DNA from: Podocnemis expansa
Taxonomy: Eukaryota; Chordata; Testudines; Podocnemididae
Direction: 5' to 3'
Assembly: GCA_007922195.1 (NCBI GenBank)
Contig: ML681992.1
Location: 43,364,661 to 43,428,660 of the forward strand
Length of the DNA: 64,000 nt
The position numbers and the translations under genes are program-made. Positions 58,109 through 64,000 of the stretch are shown in pieces. Every line of letters begins with the position of its first letter. The stretch's first letter is position 1. The notes beneath the pieces were generated by a model that made no database searches, was not told the origin of the DNA, and saw only the letters and a program-made list of their open reading frames with translations.

Positions 58109-59316
58109 GGTGGCTTGTAGTTCTCATCTTAACAGGTCAAGTTGGTCATGGGGCAGGGGCTGGTCTTTAACTCAATCTGTTAATTCATGTAAAAGCCATA
58201 AACTGACTTGTGTTCAGAGAGCATCTTTTATTACAGGAAGAAAAGCCCCAAAGACAACTCAAAACAGGTTAAGGAGTATCATTAATAGGGGTAGTAAATT
58301 ACTGGGAACAAATTAATTACCTTACTTCCAAGATATAAATTCAGCCTACTGCTGAGTATGTACCAGAGTGTGATGGAAGCCCTCAGTTCCTGTGATTTAG
58401 ACTACAGTTAAAAGAATCTAAACCATGGGACCAGTACTAAGTACACTACAAAGTAGCTACAATCAGTCGAGCATATGGGTGTTTTTAAAATAAGCAGTGT
58501 CCACAGTTATAATGGCTTTTGACTAAAAGACCATATTTTAAAGACATAAGCTGACAGGTGCAGTGTTAAGACTGAACTTTAAGCCTTAACATCAAAATGC
58601 TTGAGTCTTCTGCGCTTTTTTTCCTCAACAGATTTGTAGCTTTTTTAACATCACTGTTTGGTGCACAATGAGAGACACTTGCTGCAGGTTCAATTTGCTC
58701 TAGGTTATTGAGGTTGACTATTCTGCTCTTTCTTCCAAAGTTGGGTCTTAACATTTTTCTTGAGTGCTCTTGTTTCCTCATACCTATTGGTTTCCACTTG
58801 TCAGCTTCATGGGGAGTCTGTATTGACATCCAGAGTACTTTCTCCATATATGTCCAACACTGCCTCCCAATTCTGGTGAAAGCAAGCTGCTCTCTGACAA
58901 TTCCTCAGATCTCTTTGTTGGTGAAGTCTTTCTAATCAATGCCCAAAATCTTTCATTGACATATATTCAGCAGAGTCTAGTTTTCTGTCTAATATTTTAG
59001 TAGATCTCCAGCTCTCACAGTCATATGTTAGCACCAAACTTATGTTTGAATCGATAATCCTCAGTTTTGTTCTGAGGCAGCAGATCTTTGATTTCCATAT
59101 CTTGAGTTTAGTGAATGTATTAATATTCTGCTGGACTTTTTAGAAAAAATGTATACATATGCATGCTAAATATGGACATAGAAATAAATACAGAACAGAA
59201 AGCAGAGCTTGGAAATAAATGGTTGTGGATTTTGATTTTGGAAAAGTGTTGAGACAAACATTTCTAGGCTCTGATGCTTAAGTATAGTAAGGGGTGGTAC
59301 AGTACCATACTAATCT
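58109..59316. other. No recognised feature
   Basis: No gene or repeat supported. The frame at 58847-58566 and its opposite-strand overlap have no known domain. Confidence 0.4.
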
Positions 59317-59605
59317 CAATCTGGTCTACATTGGCAGCCATAGCTGATGAGAGATGTGTAAGCTGCATAGTGTAACATGCATGTCTCCCATCAACTTACT
59401 TACGTTCACATAGCATGGTATCTTCATGGTGATGCACTCATAGGAGAAGCCCAACCACCAATGCACCCTTCCCTCTTTCAGGGAGGTGGATTAATTCGGT
59501 TGACCAGAGTGTTCTTCAATCAACTGAGCACATCTGCACAAACCTGCTCAGTCGATGCCACTGCATCAATCCCTGCTGCTGCGGCAGTGAAAACATAAGC
59601 CTAGA
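59317..59605. mobile_element. Degraded MITE-like element
   Basis: 'ctggtctacattggcagcca' at the left and 'gtgaaaacataagcctagac' at the right are weakly inverted. The interior 'cagggaggtggattaattcg' resembles another sauropsid MITE. Tentative. Confidence 0.35.
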
Positions 59606-60154
59606 CAGAAGGAGCTTCAGAAATCACTGGGGAAGCACTGGGTGCATGCCAATTCCCCCTTTTTTTTTTCTCTCTTTAGCTGGTGCACAATTCATTATCC
59701 TCTGCCCAGTCTGCTCTAATTGACATTCTGAAAAGAGAGCCAGCGGATTATCCTATTCCCTTTGGACAAAAATCCACTCACTGGCACACAACGAGGGAAC
59801 AGTCACTGTTCTTCAGGCAGGGAAGTAATTTTGAGCAATCCTGATCACTGAGTGAAGGGGGAGAGAGACTTCTTTTGTTCTTGCATGCTATACACCCACT
59901 TAGCAAACCCTGCCATTAAACCTCTTTTGCAGATTGTGAATGAGATCAGTCAAACATTGTATTTGATTTCAGTCTTCTTGTCCAAAGAAGAGAACTGAGC
60001 TGGAGTTTTGATAGGCCTGGCGGCTCATGAGAATTGGTTCCATTTTGTACCAAACCCTATTGCTTTTATCCCTAGACTGCAAGCTACTGTTAAGCCAAAG
60101 AGCAGTGCATATGTAGTCCGTACTAATGCCTCAGCAGCACTCTTACAACACTGT

Positions 60155-60599
60155 GGGTATGTCTACACTTACAATTTAGTTTGAATTAAGGAGTCTTAAT
60201 TCAAACAAAATCAGTGCATGTCCACACTAGCTTTCATTAGTTAGAACTAAGGAGTTCCCTTAGTTTGAAATAAGGAAAGCTTAGTTTGAATATATAAAAC
60301 CTCCCTTAAGTTTGAATGGATGGTTAATTCGAGCTCATTAGTTTGAATTAACCCAATGTAGCTATGTTAATTTGAACTGTTAGTTCAAATTAACCACAGC
60401 TTGATTTTCCCTATCTAATAGTGCCCCCTATCTGATTCAAACTAGCAAGTCCTGTGCATGGACATGCTAGTTCGAATTAGCGTTTCTAGTGTGGCTGTGT
60501 TAATTCGAATTAACTTAATTCAAACTAATAATTATTAGTTCAAATTAATTAGTTTGAACTGAGTTAATTCAAACTAACCTTCTAAGTGTAGACATAGCC
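60155..60599. mobile_element. Palindromic-word MITE, TTCGAA family
   Basis: Ends GGGTATGTCTACACTTAC and the complement of AAGTGTAGACATAGCC; TGT duplicated at 60152-60154 and 60600-60602. Interior of AGTTTGAATTAA/AATTCGAATTAA words. The right TGT is also the left flank of the next MITE. Confidence 0.85.
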
Positions 60600-60602
60600 T
60601 GT

Positions 60603-60983
60603 GGGTATGTCTACACTGGAGACTTTGTTAAGTTGACTTAATGAGGTTAAGTTGAAGTTGACCTTGTTAAGTCAACTTAGAGTGCCCACACTGGGAACTC
60701 CTGCAGACTGCCTGCATCCACACTGACAGGTCGACCCCTTCTGGTAGCCAGGTTCACTGGGAGGGGGCCCGGAGGCAAGCTAAGTTGACTTAAGGTTTGT
60801 GCCCGTCTACGCCGGCTTAAGTCGACTTTATAAGGTCAACTGAAGCCTTAAGTCAACCTTCAGATATTGTGTCATGAAGTCGACTTAACGAAGGCCTTAA
60901 GTTGACTTAATAAAATCCCAGTGTGGCTGCAGGGGTCTGTAGGTCCACTTAAGTTGACCTCAGGGTCCAGGGTAAATGTACCC
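60603..60983. mobile_element. Palindromic-word MITE, GTCGAC family
   Basis: Starts GGGTATGTCTACACTGGAG and ends TCCAGGGTAAATGTACCC (decayed complement). Interior of AAGTCGACTT words with a GC-richer middle (60700-60780). Separated from the previous MITE only by TGT. Confidence 0.8.
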
Positions 60984-62348
60984 AAGGAAACTATTTGAAT
61001 GTATCACCCTTTTATAGCTCTCACTGAATCAGTCCCATGTTTTATTACCACCACCCTCAAAAAACATCTCCCATGACATACAACACCCACACACCAAACC
61101 CCTCCCCACATAAAAACCAAAAACCTCCACAAAATATCTGAAGTCATAAAGAATTATAATCTCTAGTGATCAATTTTAACATGTCTTACAAGATGGCTGT
61201 ATTTCCTTAGTATATGGTTTTTTTTCTTATCATAAAATTCCACAGCACTTATAAAAGTCATAAACAAAAAAACAAAAACAAAAAAAAAACAAGGCTGTAG
61301 AGCAGGTGATGAAAGGAAATGTTTCTCATTCCACCTTGTGATGTTTAGCTCTGTTTTTACAATTAAAGATAAAGTGCAATCAAATTCCTTTAAAGTAATG
61401 TAAAATTTAAGCCAAATTAATTGACAGTGGCATAAAAAGAATCAGTTCACTGGCTTCTATGAGAAAGATATGTGCTTTAATTTGAATTTTAAAGCATATT
61501 TTAGTTAGAAAAATTGATGTAAATTCATTTGGGTTTTGCTTTTATATTGCTTATAGTCTCTGCTGCTACCTTCGTGTAAAAATAACCACATCCCATGCAC
61601 CACAGCTTGAGTCAATCTCACTGGGAGTTTTGTCTTAGTGAAGTCTGCATATTTGGGCCTTAGGGCTTTGATCCTTCTCCATTGATTTCACTGGAAGCCC
61701 AGTGGGGGAAAAAAAGGATCTGGTAATACATGCCTGTCCATTCTTATTCATTGTGCAGGCGATAGTAAGCAAGCAGATCAACTAAAGGCACAGGAAGTGC
61801 TGTAGAGTACTCAGCATTATAGATACGTCCCAGTCACCTCCAAAATATCCCCATCTAGTCCCCTACTCAAGGTTTGCAAAAGGGTGGCATATAGCTGCTC
61901 ACATTAGCTCCTATAATGAGAGCTTTGTGCCTAGCCACATATTTTGTTTATTACCTGTGTGCTGCAAGAGCCAGAAACAAATTATCAATTGAGGACCTAC
62001 TCCTCCAAGACATTAAACACTTCCTGTGAGCTATTCAGTGTCCTTTAAGGCTAACTAAAGGCTCAACATTGCAAGATACTGATTGCTTCTTGTGAGATGC
62101 CAAGTGCTTTCTACTCTACATAAAGGTCAATATGAGATGTGGGTGTTAAGCCCCACAAAGCATCAGGCCCATAACACCTTCTGAGAGGTGCTGGTACCCT
62201 TAAATAGAGCTTGAAATTTTCTATCCAAACTTTTTGATGGAAGATTTGGCTTTTGACCGAGCTTTTAAAGAGCTGTTACCCAGGATTTTCTGAACTCAAA
62301 GCTCTTGATAACTTTACACTGCAAGGCACTGTCAGGAAATATACTAAT
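60984..62348. other. No recognised feature
   Basis: AT-rich; an A-rich (CAAA)n tract lies at 61261-61293. No coding evidence. Confidence 0.4.
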
Positions 62349-62690
62349 GGCTATGTCTACACTACAAAAGCTAAGTCGACTTTGTTAAGTCAACTTAATA
62401 AATTCTACTTAAAATTGACTTTATTAAGTTGACTTAGTGAGTCCACCCTTCTCTTAAGTGAACTTAACAAAGTTGGTTAAGTCGGCTTAAGAAAGTGACC
62501 TAATAAAAAATGTGTTTGCCTAAGTCAACTTTACTAAGTTGACTTAAGCAGGCACATGTTATTACATTAGGCTTCTTAAGTCAACTTAGATGGCCACATT
62601 GCATTAAGTTGACTTAATAAAGTCAACTTAATGCCTAAGTCAACTTAAAGAGTGAGAGTTATTAAGTCAACTTAATGAAGTCTGCTTACT
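62349..62690. mobile_element. GTCGAC-family MITE, right end missing
   Basis: Starts GGCTATGTCTACACTACA and runs through many AAGTCGACTT words. The expected right terminal repeat is absent; the sequence passes into a CR1 3' end and then the gap. Confidence 0.7.
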
Positions 62691-62695
62691 ATGTA

Positions 62696-62752
62696 AAGGT
62701 CCTGGGTTTAAGCCCCAGGGGGTTAGACTCAATGATCTCATGAGGTCCCTTC
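62696..62752 (+). mobile_element. CR1 3'-end fragment cut by the assembly gap
   Basis: 'ggggttagactcaatgatct' and 'catgaggtcccttc' are the CR1 3' end just before its tail; the tail is lost in the N run. Confidence 0.65.
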
Positions 62753-62762
62753 NNNNNNNNNN
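62753..62762. other. Assembly gap (10 N)
   Basis: Ten consecutive N, next to a MITE with a missing end and a CR1 with a missing tail. The true distance is unknown. Confidence 1.
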
Positions 62763-63497
62763 AAAGTCTGGAGTGGTCTTTGAGTGGTACAACAATGGCT
62801 TTCCAGTGGCCTGTCTTTCATTTGCCATTTGAGACCCTAAGATGTATCCAAAAAATGTACAACTAACCAAAACGTTATCCCCTTATTTATTCTTGTTAGC
62901 ATAACAATAAAATGTCCGCCAAAAAACCTTTTTAAGCAATTAATTTCAAAGACTAAACAAAAAGTTTCCTCAAACCACTAATAAGACAGATGTATTTTTG
63001 CAGAGTCCATGTGCCTCTAGGGCCCCAAGAAACACACCCAGGAGGGCAAATCTAGATAAGCTTTCTATTTTTCTAAAATGTATAGCTCAGCAATTTCAAA
63101 GAGATCCTAATAAGAAAGAGACAGGGGCAGATTTACTTTTCATGGTCACTCAAGTCACTTCCCATCCTGACTGGCCTGATCATGCTAAAGTTACTTCACA
63201 GGCCCACTAACAGCCTATTAACTCAGCGGCTCTGGACAATAAGCATAATACTTAATTTTCCAGTTACCTGCAGCAGTCTGATTGTCAAAATCTCCCCCTT
63301 ACACAACAAGAATTTGTTTTCCATGGACAGTTCATGTTTTGTTGAAAAAGGGATTGGCTAGACACCAAAGAAGCTCTTTGGGCAAAAAGTTTTGCACATT
63401 ATCACAGGGGAACCCCACCCACAGCACCCTCCTGCAGCTGACAGCACATCAGGCCTCAGCCTTCACTTTCTTCTGCCCATAGAAGGAATGTGGGCTC
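62763..63497. other. No recognised feature
   Basis: A 70-codon frame at 62998-63210 (with PNKKETGADLLFMVTQV) looks less random than its neighbours, and might be a scrap of a retroelement gag, but I cannot support this. Confidence 0.35.
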
Positions 63498-63500
63498 TCA

Positions 63501-63955
63501 GGCCATGTCTACACCTAAAATCTTAGTTCAGACCTGGTTAGTCCAAACTAAGTAGTTTGACGTTAGTTCAAACTATATGTGGTTTTTAAGTTCGAACTTA
63601 TTTTTTAGTTCTAATGAACTTTTTAGTTCGACCTAAAAAAAAACGGCGAGTTCAAACTAAAAGTTAGTTCGAACTAAAAAACCGCACTTAGTTCGAACTA
63701 ACCACTAGTTTGAACTTATTTAATTCAAACTAGTATGTCTCCATTGGGCTAGTTTGAACTAAAAATGCAAATGAGTTCAAACTAAGCAGTTACTTTGGAC
63801 TAACCAGCCAAACTAACTAGTTCAAACTAACCTTTGATTAGTTCGAACTAAGTTTTTTTAGTTCAAACTAGCCAAAGGCTAGTGTAGACAGGGTTCAAAT
63901 TAGTCTGAAATAAGCTTGCTTGCTCCAGCCTAATTTGGCTAGTGTAGATATAGCC
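63501..63955. mobile_element. Palindromic-word MITE, TTCGAA (AGTTCGAACT) family
   Basis: Ends GGCCATGTCTACACCTAA and the complement of CTAGTGTAGATATAGCC; TCA duplicated at 63498-63500 and 63956-63958. Many AGTTCGAACTAA words with intact CpG centres remain, so this seems the least decayed copy of its family here. Confidence 0.85.
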
Positions 63956-64000
63956 TCAGTGTCTGATACAAAGTTGACCTCTGGACATAACTAATAAACT

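Noticed and set aside
62998..63210. 70-codon frame as a retroviral gag remnant
   Set aside because: Only a vague resemblance, no zinc-knuckle or flanking protease/RT sequence.

Overview
The window looks like intergenic or intronic DNA of a non-avian sauropsid, most likely a turtle (a crocodilian is possible). CR1 LINEs with the (ATTCTATG)n-type 3' end dominate. Beside them are Penelope-like retroelements (PLEs) with a GIY-YIG domain and a hammerhead-like motif, several hAT elements with 8-bp target duplications, CORE-SINE/MIR-like relics, solo LTRs and many Harbinger/'Chompy'-like MITEs. Species and family names are from memory of repeat families and were not searched. I see no functional host gene, tRNA, rRNA or CRISPR array. 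A 10-base N gap lies at 62753-62762.

Layout. 1-10 kb: three hAT-type elements or fragments, CR1 scraps, a palindrome-rich MITE, a GC-rich 60-bp repeat, long unassigned DNA. 10-20 kb: a CR1 3' region split by a MITE; a 15.1-16.35 kb CR1 holding a small hAT; a MITE split by a PLE piece plus CR1 reverse-transcriptase sequence; a LINE 3' end hit independently by a solo LTR and a PLE. 20-30 kb: mostly unassigned, with two inverted PLE hairpin insertions at 24.9-25.4 kb and a MITE at 25.7 kb. 30-42 kb: the longest PLE, two hAT elements, pyrimidine-rich DNA, SINE relics, a GAGCTGG-ended MITE, and a PLE carrying a compound SalI-word MITE. 42-47 kb: a CR1 retaining much of ORF1 and the N-terminal part of ORF2, whose ORF2 is interrupted by a 2.13-kb insert. 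That insert is an intronless antisense copy of the claspin (CLSPN) C-terminal coding region joined head to head to CR1 3' ends. 47-64 kb: CR1 pieces, a Charlie-like hAT, an LTR-like element, two more inverted PLE insertions, and eight MITE copies.

Three themes recur. (1) Insertions built from two cDNAs facing each other: at least four, probably five, PLE insertions with 12-14 bp duplications, and the claspin/CR1 composite. This suggests that both ends of a staggered target break were used to prime reverse transcription. (2) MITEs sharing one terminal repeat (GG(G/C)TATGTCYACAC) but filled with reiterations of one of three self-complementary words centred on TTCGAA or GTCGAC. (3) Nested insertions giving empty-site evidence, hence exact ends, duplications and relative ages.
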